Below are positions 50,908 through 59,333 of a stretch of 64,000 nt of DNA, piece after piece. The notes beneath the pieces are model-generated. The model was not told where the DNA came from, did no database searches, and saw nothing but the letters and a program-made list of their open reading frames with translations. Source of the stretch: UBA7672 sp041166025 (GTDB taxonomy: Bacteria; Pseudomonadota; Alphaproteobacteria; Caulobacterales; Hyphomonadaceae); the NCBI GenBank assembly GCA_041166025.1, contig JBEAMJ010000047.1, positions 1-64,000 on the forward strand, written 5' to 3'. A program made the translations under genes and the position numbers. Numbering within the stretch: position 1 is the stretch's first letter; the number at the start of each line of letters is the position of its first letter.

Positions 50908-52590
50908 CTACAACTCGCCCCTGCGCAGGCGCGCGGCAATGTTGTCGGCCGAGCGCATGGCGAGGGCCATGATGGTGATGGTGGGGTTCTTGTGCGCCTT
51001 GGAGGCGAAGACGGAGCCATCGGTGAGATAGAGATTGTCGACATCCCATGTCCTGCCGAACTGGTTGGTGACCGAGTCCTTTGCGTCCGACCCCATGCGG
51101 CACGTGCCGACTTCGTGGATGATCTCACCGCCCTTCGAGATGGCCTTGGCGGGTTCGGCGGGCTCTGAAACCAGCGTGCCGCCGAGCCTGTCGATCAGCG
51201 CTTTCATCGAATTCTGGAAGTGCTTGACCTGCTTCAGCTCGTGATCCGACCAGGCGAAGTTGAATTTCAGCACGGGGATGCCGAACCTGTCCTTCGTGTT
51301 CGTGTCGATCGAGCAATAGGAGTTCGCGTTCGGGATCATCTCGCCGCGCTGGGTGAAGCCGATGCGCGAACCGTAGCGTCGCTTCACGTCAGCGCGCAGC
51401 GATGAGCCATAACCGTCGAGGCCGGCGCCGACGCCGAGGCCGGGATCGCCGAAACTGCCGCCGATCTCGACATGGTAGCCGCGCGGCGTATCGACCTCGC
51501 CGCTCGCGATGCGCTTGTAGTCCCAGAACGGGATGTAGGCGTGGAGGCCCATGGCGCCGTCTTCATTGTAGCGCGGGCGGCCTTCGAGCTGCGGAAAGTA
51601 CGCGGCGACGCTTGAGCCCACAGTGTCCATCAGGTTGCGACCGACCTGCCCGCTGGAGTTGGCGAGGCCCTCCGAGCGGCCGTTGGGCGTCGTGTTGAGC
51701 AGGATGCGCGCAGTCTCGCCGGTGGACGCGGCAAGGATGACGACGCGGCCCTTCGCTTCCTTGTGGGCGCCGGTGGCCTTGTCGATGTAGCGGACGCCGG
51801 ATGCCTTTCCACTGGCATCGAGCAGCACTTCATAAACCATGGCGCCGGTGGCGATGGTCAGCTTGCCGGTCTTCTGCGCCCACGGGATGAGCGATGTCGT
51901 GGTCTGGAAGGCCGCGCCGATGGAGCAGCCTCGGCCGCAGGCGGAGGCCCAGTAGCAGGGCGAGCGCTCGTCGATCTGCCGTGTCAGGATGGCGCGGCGG
52001 GCGGCGACGACGGGGATACCCATCGCATCGCCGCCGGCCTTGAGGAAGGTCTCCCAGACGCGGAATTTTGGCGGCGGCTGGAGCACGCCCGGACCGGAGT
52101 TGGGATGGTTTTCGAGACCGTCATTCGAGCCATAGACGCCAACAAGCTTTTCCGTCCTATCGTACCACGGCGCGATGTCGTCGTAGGTCACGGGCCAGTC
52201 GACGCCGAGGCCGTCGCGGGTCTTAGGCTTGAAGTCGTAGGGTCCCATGCGGAAGGAATTGCGCGCCCAGTGATTGGTGCGGCCGCCGAGCATGCGCGAG
52301 CGCCACCACATGAACTCCGTGCCCTCGGCCTGGGTGTAGGGTTCACCCGGCATCTCCCAGCCGCCATCGACCGTGGCGTCGTAAAAGCCGAAATGCTTGT
52401 CCGGCGTGCCGACGCCGCGCAGGGGCGCATCCATCGCCATGTTGAGCATCGGCGCTTCGTTGGGATCATAGTGCCTGCCGGCCTCCAGCATCAGCACGCT
52501 GGCGCCGGCGCGGGTGAGCACCCAGGCGGCCATGGCGCCGCCGGCACCTGAGCCGACGACGACGGCGTCATGGGGATCTTCTGGCGTCAT
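50908..52590 (-). CDS. GMC-family FAD dehydrogenase catalytic subunit with CX5CX3C cluster (copy 2)
   Basis: 560 residues from the ATG at 52590; the open frame extends further but has no homologue-like sequence. FAD site AVVVGSGAGGAMAAW, GGRTNHWARN. Cys motif CYWASACGRGC at 212-222 (CX5CX3C), again the Fe-S flavin dehydrogenase type. The C-terminus carries IIHEVGTCRMG and HKNPTITIMA, giving the catalytic His/Asn. No signal peptide. It is not close in sequence to copy 1 and probably oxidises a different sugar or polyol. The neighbouring MaoC-like gene is on the other strand. Confidence 0.9.
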   Translation of the reverse strand: MTPEDPHDAVVVGSGAGGAMAAWVLTRAGASVLMLEAGRHYDPNEAPMLNMAMDAPLRGVGTPDKHFGFYDATVDGGWEMPGEPYTQAEGTEFMWWRSRMLGGRTNHWARNSFRMGPYDFKPKTRDGLGVDWPVTYDDIAPWYDRTEKLVGVYGSNDGLENHPNSGPGVLQPPPKFRVWETFLKAGGDAMGIPVVAARRAILTRQIDERSPCYWASACGRGCSIGAAFQTTTSLIPWAQKTGKLTIATGAMVYEVLLDASGKASGVRYIDKATGAHKEAKGRVVILAASTGETARILLNTTPNGRSEGLANSSGQVGRNLMDTVGSSVAAYFPQLEGRPRYNEDGAMGLHAYIPFWDYKRIASGEVDTPRGYHVEIGGSFGDPGLGVGAGLDGYGSSLRADVKRRYGSRIGFTQRGEMIPNANSYCSIDTNTKDRFGIPVLKFNFAWSDHELKQVKHFQNSMKALIDRLGGTLVSEPAEPAKAISKGGEIIHEVGTCRMGSDAKDSVTNQFGRTWDVDNLYLTDGSVFASKAHKNPTITIMALAMRSADNIAARLRRGEL

Positions 52591-52681
52591 GGCTGTGGCC
52601 CCTCCCCGGCCTTTTTTTGGGAGACTAGCGCGGGCGGTGGGGATGTCGACTGTGGCGGGATCGCCGCATAGAGTGCGGACC

Positions 52682-53476
52682 ATGACCCACACACGCACGC
52701 TGATCGCCTTTAACACCGCCACGGAAAGCGAGAACAAGATTCACGACGATGCCGTAGCGAGCCGGTTCGGGTTCACGGGCGGGCTGGTGCCGGGCGTCGA
52801 CGTGTTCGCCTACCTGGCGCACATGCCGATGGCGGCCTGGGGCATGGACTGGCTTGGCGGGGGTCACATGCAGGCGCGGTTCAACCGGCCGGTCTATGAT
52901 GGCGATCCCACGACCGTTGAAGCGGAGGCGGATGGCGGCGACAGGATGGTGATGCGCGTGTCGGCGCGGGGCGAGGCGTGTGCGGCGGGTTCAGCGCAGC
53001 GGAAGGGGGCGAAGGCGCCGTCGCAGCTTCTGGGCGTGGCGGAGTTGCCGCGGCCGGAGGCGCGGCCGAGGGCGTCGATGGACAGCCTGAAGGTTGGCGC
53101 GACGCTGGGGACGCTGCGCGAGGTCTACACGCGCAAGGCAGGGCTGGAGCACATCGCGGCGGTGCGGGACGACGCGAAGCTCTATGACGATGGGCGTGTG
53201 GCGAATGCGGCGTGGCTGCTGAGGCGAGCGAACTATGTGCTGGCCGACAATGTGCTGCTGGGTCCGTGGATTCATGTCGAGAGCACGATCGACATGCACG
53301 GCCTGCTGCGTGACGGCGAGCCGTTGGAGGTGCGTGCGGTCGTCGCCGACAATGTGGAGACCAAGGGCCACCTGATGGTGACGCTAGACGTGCAGATGCT
53401 CTCGGGTGCGCGGCCCGTTATGAGCTGCCGGCATCTGGCAATCTATGAGCCGAGGCAGGTGCGGGAGCGCAGCTAG
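52682..53476 (+). CDS. MaoC-like double-hotdog protein
   Basis: 264 residues from the ATG at 52682. The N-terminal segment has HDDAVASRFGFTGGLVPGVDVFAYLAH (about 22-48), with the R-hydratase-like D/H pattern, FNRPVYDGDPTTVEAEADGG next (about 65-84), and a second hotdog-like half ending VSGARPVMSCRHLAIYE. MaoC-like proteins are (R)-specific enoyl-CoA hydratases or non-catalytic relatives. The 53473 convergent overlap with M48 supports the stop. Substrate unknown. Confidence 0.75.
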   Translation: MTHTRTLIAFNTATESENKIHDDAVASRFGFTGGLVPGVDVFAYLAHMPMAAWGMDWLGGGHMQARFNRPVYDGDPTTVEAEADGGDRMVMRVSARGEACAAGSAQRKGAKAPSQLLGVAELPRPEARPRASMDSLKVGATLGTLREVYTRKAGLEHIAAVRDDAKLYDDGRVANAAWLLRRANYVLADNVLLGPWIHVESTIDMHGLLRDGEPLEVRAVVADNVETKGHLMVTLDVQMLSGARPVMSCRHLAIYEPRQVRERS

Positions 53477-54294
53477 AACGTTGCGTAGCCCTTGGCCGTG
53501 ATGTAGCTGCGCAGTTCGGCGATGCGAGTTTCGGGGTTGGGGTGCGTGGACATCCACTCGCTTGGGCGCGAGGTGGAAGCAGCGCCCATCTTCTCCCACA
53601 GGCGCACGGACTGCTTCACATCATAGCCGGCGGTATGCATGTAATCGACGCCAAGCTTGTCGGCTTCGAGTTCATTGTTGCGGCTGAACGGGAGAAGGAT
53701 GCCGACCGTGGCCCCGGCGCCCATGATGGCCATGGCGGCTTCCTGCTGGTTCTGGTCGAGCACGCCGCCGAGGGCTGCGCCGCCAAGGGCGACGCCAAGC
53801 TGCGTGGCCGACTGCTGGCCCGCGCGGAGGGCGGCGTGGCGGGCGACGACGTGACCGGCCTCATGCCCCATGACCGCGGCGATCTGGTCGTCATTGTCCA
53901 CGAAGTCCATCAGGCCTTTGTAGAAGCCGACCTTGCCGCCGGGCAGCACGAAGGCGTTGAGCTCTTTCGAGTCGAACACCACGAATTCCCACTGTGCGTT
54001 CTGCACCGGGGCAATGCGGGAGATCTTCTGGCCGACGGCCTGGAGGCGGGTATTGGCGCGGGCGTCCTTCGAGATCGGCGTTTCCTTCTTGGTCTGCTCC
54101 CAGGCCTGGGCGGCCATGGGCACCAGGTCCGCATCGGAGGGCGCGAAGAATTCGGCGGCGCTTTCGCATCCGCTGGCGACGCTGCTGACGCCGAGCACCA
54201 TCGTGCCGGCCCACAGGCGGCGCACCACGTCGCGCCGGTGCATGCTATCGAGGGCTACGACCTGCGGCTTCGCGACGTGATGGTTGTCACACAT
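53473..54294 (-). CDS. M48-family metalloprotease lipoprotein
   Basis: 273 residues, ATG at 54294 with GGAG eight bases upstream; an ATG at 54243 would give a more compact signal peptide. A hydrophobic stretch ends in the lipobox VASGC (Cys43). The zinc motif HEAGH (144-148) and the third ligand Glu in NNELEADKLG (about 207) are intact. Its Gln/Gly-rich segment and C-terminal HPNPETRIAELR match the periplasmic Oma87/BepA-type M48 group, which process outer membrane proteins. Substrate is inferred. Confidence 0.88.
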   Translation of the reverse strand: MCDNHHVAKPQVVALDSMHRRDVVRRLWAGTMVLGVSSVASGCESAAEFFAPSDADLVPMAAQAWEQTKKETPISKDARANTRLQAVGQKISRIAPVQNAQWEFVVFDSKELNAFVLPGGKVGFYKGLMDFVDNDDQIAAVMGHEAGHVVARHAALRAGQQSATQLGVALGGAALGGVLDQNQQEAAMAIMGAGATVGILLPFSRNNELEADKLGVDYMHTAGYDVKQSVRLWEKMGAASTSRPSEWMSTHPNPETRIAELRSYITAKGYATF

Positions 54295-54388
54295 GGGTGG
54301 AGCTCCGCTTCCTCAAATATGCATCGACAACGTAGACCGGCTCGCGCGTCCGGCAAAAGCCTTGATGCGTACGTGAAATGCAGCTGAT

Positions 54389-55573
54389 TCAGATGACGCC
54401 CTCGCGGCGCAGGGCCGAAATCGCTAGGGAATTGAGGTTCAGGACCTCGGCCAGAACCTCGTCGGTGTGCTGGCCAACGGTGTCGGGCGCGGCGCGGCGG
54501 ATGCTGCCGGGCGTTTCTGACAGTTTTGGCATGACGTTGGGCATGGGGATGCGGCCGAGGCTGGCGTGCTGTTCCCAGTGGATGGCGTCGCGAGCGATGA
54601 ATTGTGGATCGTGAACCATTCCGTCGGGGCGATAGATTGGGCCGGCGGGGACGCCGGCGTTGGCCATGATGGCGTCGACCTCGGCGACGGTGTGCTGGCG
54701 CGTCCAGTCGCTGATGAGCGCGTCGAGTTCGGCCTGGCGAGACCCACGCGCATGATGCGTCTTGAAGCGCGTGTCTTCGGCCCACTCCGGCTTGCCGATG
54801 GTTTCGGCGAAGCGGGCGAAGACCTTGTCCTGGTTGGCGCCGATAACGATCTCGCCGTCGCTGCACGGATAGGCGTTGGAGGGCGCGATGCCGGGGAGGA
54901 TCGAGCCGGAGCGCATGCGCATGTGGCCGCTGGCGCCGTAATCGGGCAGCAGGGATTCCGTCACTTGGAGAACGGCTTCGTAGAGCGCGCTGTCGACCAC
55001 CTGCCCTCTGCCGGTCTGCTTCACCTGGTGGAGCGCGGCGAGTGCGCCCATGCAGCCATAGGTGGCGGCGAGTGTGTCGCCGATTGAGAGGCCCATGCGG
55101 GCGGGCGGGCGATCGGGCTCGCCGACGAGATAGCGCCAGCCGCCCATCGCCTCGCCGACGAGGCCGAAGCCGGCGCGATCTGCGTAAGGGCCGGTCTGGC
55201 CGTAGCCACTCACGCGGACGATGATGAGCTTCGGATTGAGCGCGTGGAGCGCATCGGGCGCCATGCCCCACTTCTCAAGCGTGCCGGGGCGGAAATTCTC
55301 GATCAGGATGTCGGCCTGCGCGATGAGGTCGCGGGCGAGTTGCTGGCCGCGCTCGAGGCGCAGATTGAGGGCTAGCGAGCGCTTGTTCCGCGCGATGGTG
55401 CGCCACCAGGCGGGCTTTGCGCCTTGCCCCCACTGGCGCATTGGATCGCCTTCGCCGGGCTGTTCGATCTTGATGACGTCTGCGCCCATGTCGCCCATGA
55501 GCTGCCCGCAGAACGGGCCCGCGATGAGCGAGCCCATTTCGATGACGCGGAGATTGGCGAGCGGGCCGGTCAT
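54389..55573 (-). CDS. CaiB/BaiF family III CoA-transferase
   Basis: 394 residues. The start LRVIEMGSLIAGPFCGQLMGDMGADVIKIEQPGEGD is the family N-terminus (split forms IAGPFCGQLMGDMGAD). LNLRLERGQQLARDLIAQAD, ILIENFRPGTLEKWG, and the catalytic-Asp region GQTGPYADRAGFGLVGEAMG follow. It moves CoA between carboxylic acids. It is co-transcribed with the HMG-CoA-lyase-like gene through a 98-residue gene (ATGA overlaps on both sides). The pair would fit a hydroxymethylglutaryl- or citramalyl-CoA route. Confidence 0.9.
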   Translation of the reverse strand: MTGPLANLRVIEMGSLIAGPFCGQLMGDMGADVIKIEQPGEGDPMRQWGQGAKPAWWRTIARNKRSLALNLRLERGQQLARDLIAQADILIENFRPGTLEKWGMAPDALHALNPKLIIVRVSGYGQTGPYADRAGFGLVGEAMGGWRYLVGEPDRPPARMGLSIGDTLAATYGCMGALAALHQVKQTGRGQVVDSALYEAVLQVTESLLPDYGASGHMRMRSGSILPGIAPSNAYPCSDGEIVIGANQDKVFARFAETIGKPEWAEDTRFKTHHARGSRQAELDALISDWTRQHTVAEVDAIMANAGVPAGPIYRPDGMVHDPQFIARDAIHWEQHASLGRIPMPNVMPKLSETPGSIRRAAPDTVGQHTDEVLAEVLNLNSLAISALRREGVI

Positions 55574-55866
55574 GCTTTTGCGTCGCTGGGCTTCTTACTT
55601 ATGAGCTGCTTCAACTCGTCCGGGGAAAGATGCGCGATCGAGCCGGCGCCAATGGCCCGTTTCGCACAAGCCTCCAATGGGACCGTTGTCATAATCAAGC
55701 CGACTTCCGAGTCAGTCAGTTTCGTAAACCGAAAATCCAATGAACCATCCTCAAATTCGTGTTCGCGCCACGCTTTAACGCCCGCTCCTTGGGGTCGAGC
55801 ACGAACCTCCGACACCAGCGCATTAAGGACGTGTATCTGAATGCGTCGATTGCGCTTCTCAGTCAT
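55570..55866 (-). CDS. small protein in HMG-CoA-lyase/CoA-transferase operon
   Basis: 98 residues from the ATG at 55866, which overlaps the previous stop as ATGA; its own stop overlaps the next start. MTEKRNRRIQIHVLNALVSE begins it, with charged residues throughout and no signal. No family recognised. The double translational coupling shows it is a real gene and probably made in step with the two enzymes. Confidence 0.7.
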   Translation of the reverse strand: MTEKRNRRIQIHVLNALVSEVRARPQGAGVKAWREHEFEDGSLDFRFTKLTDSEVGLIMTTVPLEACAKRAIGAGSIAHLSPDELKQLISKKPSDAKA

Positions 55867-56765
55867 TTCGGAAACCCGCCCGCTCTGCTCACGAGCCCGG
55901 GCAGTTTTCGGCCCATCTTTCCCGACAGCCACTGCGCCGTACCGATAAGGCCGTTGAGGCTGACCCGGGTTTCGATGCCCGAGCGATGCAGCATGAACTG
56001 CACGTCCTCGCTGGCAACGTTGCCGGTCGCGTTGGGGGCGAAGGGGCAGCCGCCGATGCCGCCGATGGAGGCGTCGATCGTGGTCGCGCCGGATTCGACG
56101 CCGGCCCAGACATTGGCGATGGCCGTGTTGCGCGTGTCGTGGAAATGGAGACGGATGGGCAGGCCGGGCGCAGCGGCCTTTACCGCGGCCATCAGCGCCT
56201 TCACTTGATTAGGTACGCCGACGCCGATCGTGTCGGCGATCGCGATCTCGCGCGGGCCGGCGGCAGCGACCTTCCGCGCAAGCTCAGCGACGCGCGAGGG
56301 CGCGATCTCGCCATCGAAGGGGCAACCAAAGGCGACGGAGATGGTGGCCTGCACGGAGCGGCCGTGTTCCTTTGCGAGGCGGATGATCTCGATTGCATCG
56401 TCGGCGGTCTCGTCTGCCGTGCGGCCCTGATTGGCCTTGCCGAAACCGTCGCTGGCGGAGACGACCGCGCCGAGTTCATGCACCTGTGTTTCGAGCGCGC
56501 GCAGGGCGCCGCGCTTGTTGAGAACGAGGCCGATATAGGTGACGTCTTTGGGATCGCGCGTCGGCAGGGCGGCGCAGACCGCTTCCGCGTCTGCCATCTG
56601 CGGTACGCGGCCAGGGTGGACAAAGCTGGCGACCTCGATGCGTTTGACGCCACTGACGAGGGCGCGGGTGATTAGCTCGACCTTGTCGATCGTCGGAAAA
56701 ACTCCGGGTTCGTTCTGGAGACCATCGCGGGCTGCGACTTCCACGAGTTCGATGTGCTGGGTCAT
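55863..56765 (-). CDS. hydroxymethylglutaryl-CoA lyase-like enzyme
   Basis: 300 residues, DRE-TIM metallolyase. VEVAARDGLQNEPGVFPTIDK (RDG metal/substrate, about 6-26), IEVASFVHPGRVPQMADAE, VQATISVAFGCPFDGEI, LHFHDTRNTAIANV (His pair binding metal), and IGGIGGCPFAPNATGNVASEDV with the catalytic Cys loop are all present. HMG-CoA lyases cleave HMG-CoA to acetoacetate and acetyl-CoA in leucine catabolism; related enzymes cleave citramalyl-CoA. The adjacent CoA-transferase could supply either. First gene of the three-gene operon. Confidence 0.9.
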   Translation of the reverse strand: MTQHIELVEVAARDGLQNEPGVFPTIDKVELITRALVSGVKRIEVASFVHPGRVPQMADAEAVCAALPTRDPKDVTYIGLVLNKRGALRALETQVHELGAVVSASDGFGKANQGRTADETADDAIEIIRLAKEHGRSVQATISVAFGCPFDGEIAPSRVAELARKVAAAGPREIAIADTIGVGVPNQVKALMAAVKAAAPGLPIRLHFHDTRNTAIANVWAGVESGATTIDASIGGIGGCPFAPNATGNVASEDVQFMLHRSGIETRVSLNGLIGTAQWLSGKMGRKLPGLVSRAGGFPK

Positions 56766-56887
56766 GGCGGATAAGTCGTACTCGGAAGCGGGCTAGTCAA
56801 TCGCGATAGGCTGCAGGCCGACCGTTGCGTCAGATCAAACAGCGACGTGCGGAATCGCTGGATTTCTGAGGATGATTGGAGCCCGGC

Positions 56888-57775
56888 ATGGCTGAGCCGC
56901 CACTGAATCCGATGATCGCAGTGCTCGCAGGGGGACTATATGCCGCCTGCGTGTTTGGCGTCGCGTTCATGTCGGGCATGCTGCGCACAAGCCTGCTAGG
57001 AATGTTCGAAGAAATTGCGCCGGTCTGGGCCGTGCTGGTTGAGTTGCCGGTGATCCTGTTGGCTTCATGGCTCATTTGCGGATGGGTCATTCGTTCACGA
57101 AAAGTGCCATCGGCCAGAGGCGCGCGAACGCTTATGGGTGCGGTAGCCTTGACGCTTATCATTCTGGCCGAGGGAGTGCTGACGGGACTGGCCACGAGAC
57201 GCGGGTTGGGCGGCGTTCTGGCGAGCTACCAACGGCCGGAAGTCTTGCTGGGCCTGGCTGGACAAATCGCATTCGCGGCGTTTCCGCATGTTCGAAAACG
57301 GAACCAAGGCGCTCAGCGCGTCATCACGCGACAGACGGCGTCCTTCCATGACGCGAGGCGCACGTTACGGTCGACCGTCGCCATCGCCGGGTCAAACTTG
57401 CGATCTAGCCGCCAAAGGCTGGCGGCCTCGCTGAGGGAACTGAACTCCCCTGCCCCGACCGCCGCGAGGATGGCGGCGCCAAGGACAGTGGTTTCGACAT
57501 TCTTCGGCCGCACGACCTCGATTCCGAGAATGTCCGACATGAACTGCAGCAACCAGTCATTGCGGGACATGCCACCATCGACACGCAGCGTTTGCGGCGC
57601 AACGCCGTCTCTTGACATGGCTTCGAGGAGTTCAGCCGTCTGGAAGGCGGCGCTTTCGAGAGCGGCGCGTGCGATGTGGGCGATGGTGGTGCCCCGCTGC
57701 AGACCGAGGATGGCGCCGCGGGCGCCAGAATCCCAGTGCGGCGCGCCGAGGCCGGTGAACGCCGGTACGAGGTGA
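56888..57775 (+). CDS. four-helix membrane protein with lost stop codon, overlapping glpK antisense
   Basis: From the ATG at 56888, residues 1-138 form a compact four-helix membrane protein (helices about 9-30, 40-63, 80-100, 115-132) ending FAAFPHVRKRN, a shape I recall from small alphaproteobacterial membrane proteins of about 140 residues. The frame then stays open for a further 157 codons, lying entirely within glpK on the other strand, with no protein-like composition. The natural stop therefore appears lost, or a small indel near 57300 hides it. Real protein likely; the C-terminus given is uncertain. Confidence 0.5.
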   Translation: MAEPPLNPMIAVLAGGLYAACVFGVAFMSGMLRTSLLGMFEEIAPVWAVLVELPVILLASWLICGWVIRSRKVPSARGARTLMGAVALTLIILAEGVLTGLATRRGLGGVLASYQRPEVLLGLAGQIAFAAFPHVRKRNQGAQRVITRQTASFHDARRTLRSTVAIAGSNLRSSRQRLAASLRELNSPAPTAARMAAPRTVVSTFFGRTTSIPRMSDMNCSNQSLRDMPPSTRSVCGATPSLDMASRSSAVWKAALSRAARAMWAMVVPRCRPRMAPRAPESQCGAPRPVNAGTR

Positions 57776-58791
57776 ACACCGGCGGTGTCGCTGACCGCGG
57801 CGGCGAGTTCGCCGGCGTGGGCGCCATCGCGGATGATCTTCAGCTCGTCGCGCAGCCACTGGATCGTGGAGCCGGCGGAAAGGATCGAGCCTTCGAGCGC
57901 ATAGGCTGTCCGCCCGGCAACGCGGTAGGCGATCGTGCTGAGCAGGCGCGAGTGCGATCGCTTGAGTTCGGCGCCTGTGTTGAGCACCAGGAACGCGCCC
58001 GTGCCGTAAGTCGACTTGACGTCGCCCGCGTTGAAGCCGGCCTGGCCGACGAGCGCGGCCTGCTGGTCGCCGGCGACGCCACGGATGGGGAGTTGCGGCC
58101 CGAAGATGTCGGAGACGCCGAAGTCGGCGGCGCTGTCCTTAACCTCGGGAAGCAGCGACAGGGGCACGTTGAACAGCGCGCAAAGATCGTCGTCCCAGCA
58201 GCCCTTGCGGATGTCGTAGAGGGCGGTGCGCGAGGCGTTGGTGGCGTCGGTGGCGTGGACGCGGCCGCCTGTGAGGCGCCAGATCAGGAAGGAGTCGATC
58301 GTGCCGGCGGCGAGTTCGCCGCGCCTGGCGCGTTCGCGGGCGCCAGGGACAGCATCGAGGATCCAGGCGATCTTAGAAGCGGAGAAGTAGGGATCGAGAA
58401 CGAGACCGGTGCGTTCGGACACGAGTGGTTCGTGGCCTTCGGCGGCGAGCTGTTGCGTGCGCGGCGCCGTGCGCCTGTCCTGCCAGACAATCGCGTTGTG
58501 GATCGCCTCGCCTGTGTTGCGGTCCCAGACGATGACGGTTTCGCGCTGGTTGGTGACGCCGATGGCGGCGATCTTCGTGTCGCCGAGACGTTCCAGCGTC
58601 TGTTCGGCGGTGCGGCGCTGGGTGCGCCAGATGGCTTCGGGGTCGTGCTCGACCCAGCCGGACTGCGGGAAGATCTGGGGGAATTCCTCCTGGGCGGAGG
58701 CGATCACCTGTCCGTCGATGCCGATAGCCATCGTCCTGCTGGAGGTCGTCCCCTGGTCGAGGGCGAGGATGACGCCCTGGCCCGCGCTCAT
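57313..58791 (-). CDS. glpK: glycerol kinase
   Basis: 492 residues from the ATG at 58791, in ATGA overlap with the GNAT stop. It phosphorylates glycerol to sn-glycerol-3-P. FGGY features: LALDQGTTSSRTMAIG (9-24), ATDATNASRTALYDI, GDQQAALVGQAGFNAGDVKSTYG (ATP site), and GLGAPHWDSGARGAI, plus RVDGGMSRNDWLLQFMSDIL. It lies at the end of a minus-strand run that starts at astA. glpF or glpD are not in the window. Confidence 0.95.
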   Translation of the reverse strand: MSAGQGVILALDQGTTSSRTMAIGIDGQVIASAQEEFPQIFPQSGWVEHDPEAIWRTQRRTAEQTLERLGDTKIAAIGVTNQRETVIVWDRNTGEAIHNAIVWQDRRTAPRTQQLAAEGHEPLVSERTGLVLDPYFSASKIAWILDAVPGARERARRGELAAGTIDSFLIWRLTGGRVHATDATNASRTALYDIRKGCWDDDLCALFNVPLSLLPEVKDSAADFGVSDIFGPQLPIRGVAGDQQAALVGQAGFNAGDVKSTYGTGAFLVLNTGAELKRSHSRLLSTIAYRVAGRTAYALEGSILSAGSTIQWLRDELKIIRDGAHAGELAAAVSDTAGVHLVPAFTGLGAPHWDSGARGAILGLQRGTTIAHIARAALESAAFQTAELLEAMSRDGVAPQTLRVDGGMSRNDWLLQFMSDILGIEVVRPKNVETTVLGAAILAAVGAGEFSSLSEAASLWRLDRKFDPAMATVDRNVRLASWKDAVCRVMTR

Positions 58792-59333
58792 GCCGGCCTC
58801 CTGCGCTCGAACTGGATTGTGGGCACGGTCTTGTAGGTCGTTCGCGCGCGGATGGTGAAGCCAAACTTCTCCGCCAGCTTGATCGATGGCTTGTTGTCGG
58901 GGTCGATGAGCGCGACGAGGCAGGGCGCGTTGAAGGTTCTGCGCTCCCACGCGAGCACGGCAGCGAGCGCCTCACTGGCATAGCCGCGACCATGCACCTC
59001 AGGCGCGAGAGCCCAGCCGAGTTCCCGATCTTCACCGAACGGCGGATCGATATCGCGCTTGGCGTCCATGATGCCGATCTCGCCGACGAGCCGTCCGCTG
59101 ACCTTCTCCTCGATCACCCAGAAGCCATGGCCAAGAAGCACCCAGGAGCCGGCATAGCGCTGCACCCGCTGCCAGGTCTCCTCTTCGGTGTAGGCGCGCC
59201 CGCCGATGAAGCGAGTCACGATGGGATCGTTCCACAGCGGCACGCAGGCCGGCAGATCGGCTGCCGTGTGCGCGCGCAGCCGCAGCCGCTCGGTCTCGAC
59301 GATGGGCGCGCGATCAAGTCCGCTGGAAGTCAT
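58788..59333 (-). CDS. RimJ/RimL-type GNAT N-acetyltransferase
   Basis: 181 residues, ATG at 59333. The RimJ/RimL layout is clear: IVETERLRLRAHTAADLPAC (11-30), GRLVGEIGIMDAKRDIDPP, ELGWALAPEVHGRGYASEA (acetyl-CoA loop HGRGYA), ALIDPDNKPSIKLAEKFGF. These acetylate protein N-termini or small amines; no evidence for which. It overlaps the astB stop by 20 bases and glpK by 4, so it is likely read from the ast operon. Confidence 0.87.
   Translation of the reverse strand: MTSSGLDRAPIVETERLRLRAHTAADLPACVPLWNDPIVTRFIGGRAYTEEETWQRVQRYAGSWVLLGHGFWVIEEKVSGRLVGEIGIMDAKRDIDPPFGEDRELGWALAPEVHGRGYASEALAAVLAWERRTFNAPCLVALIDPDNKPSIKLAEKFGFTIRARTTYKTVPTIQFERRRPA

Noticed and set aside
53542..54387. Plus-strand frame of 281 codons opposite the M48 protease
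   Set aside because: Antisense to a protease with a complete HEAGH zinc site; shadow frame.
57676..58836. Plus-strand frame of about 386 codons opposite glpK
   Set aside because: Antisense shadow of glycerol kinase; repetitive Gly/Ala/Asp content without known motif.
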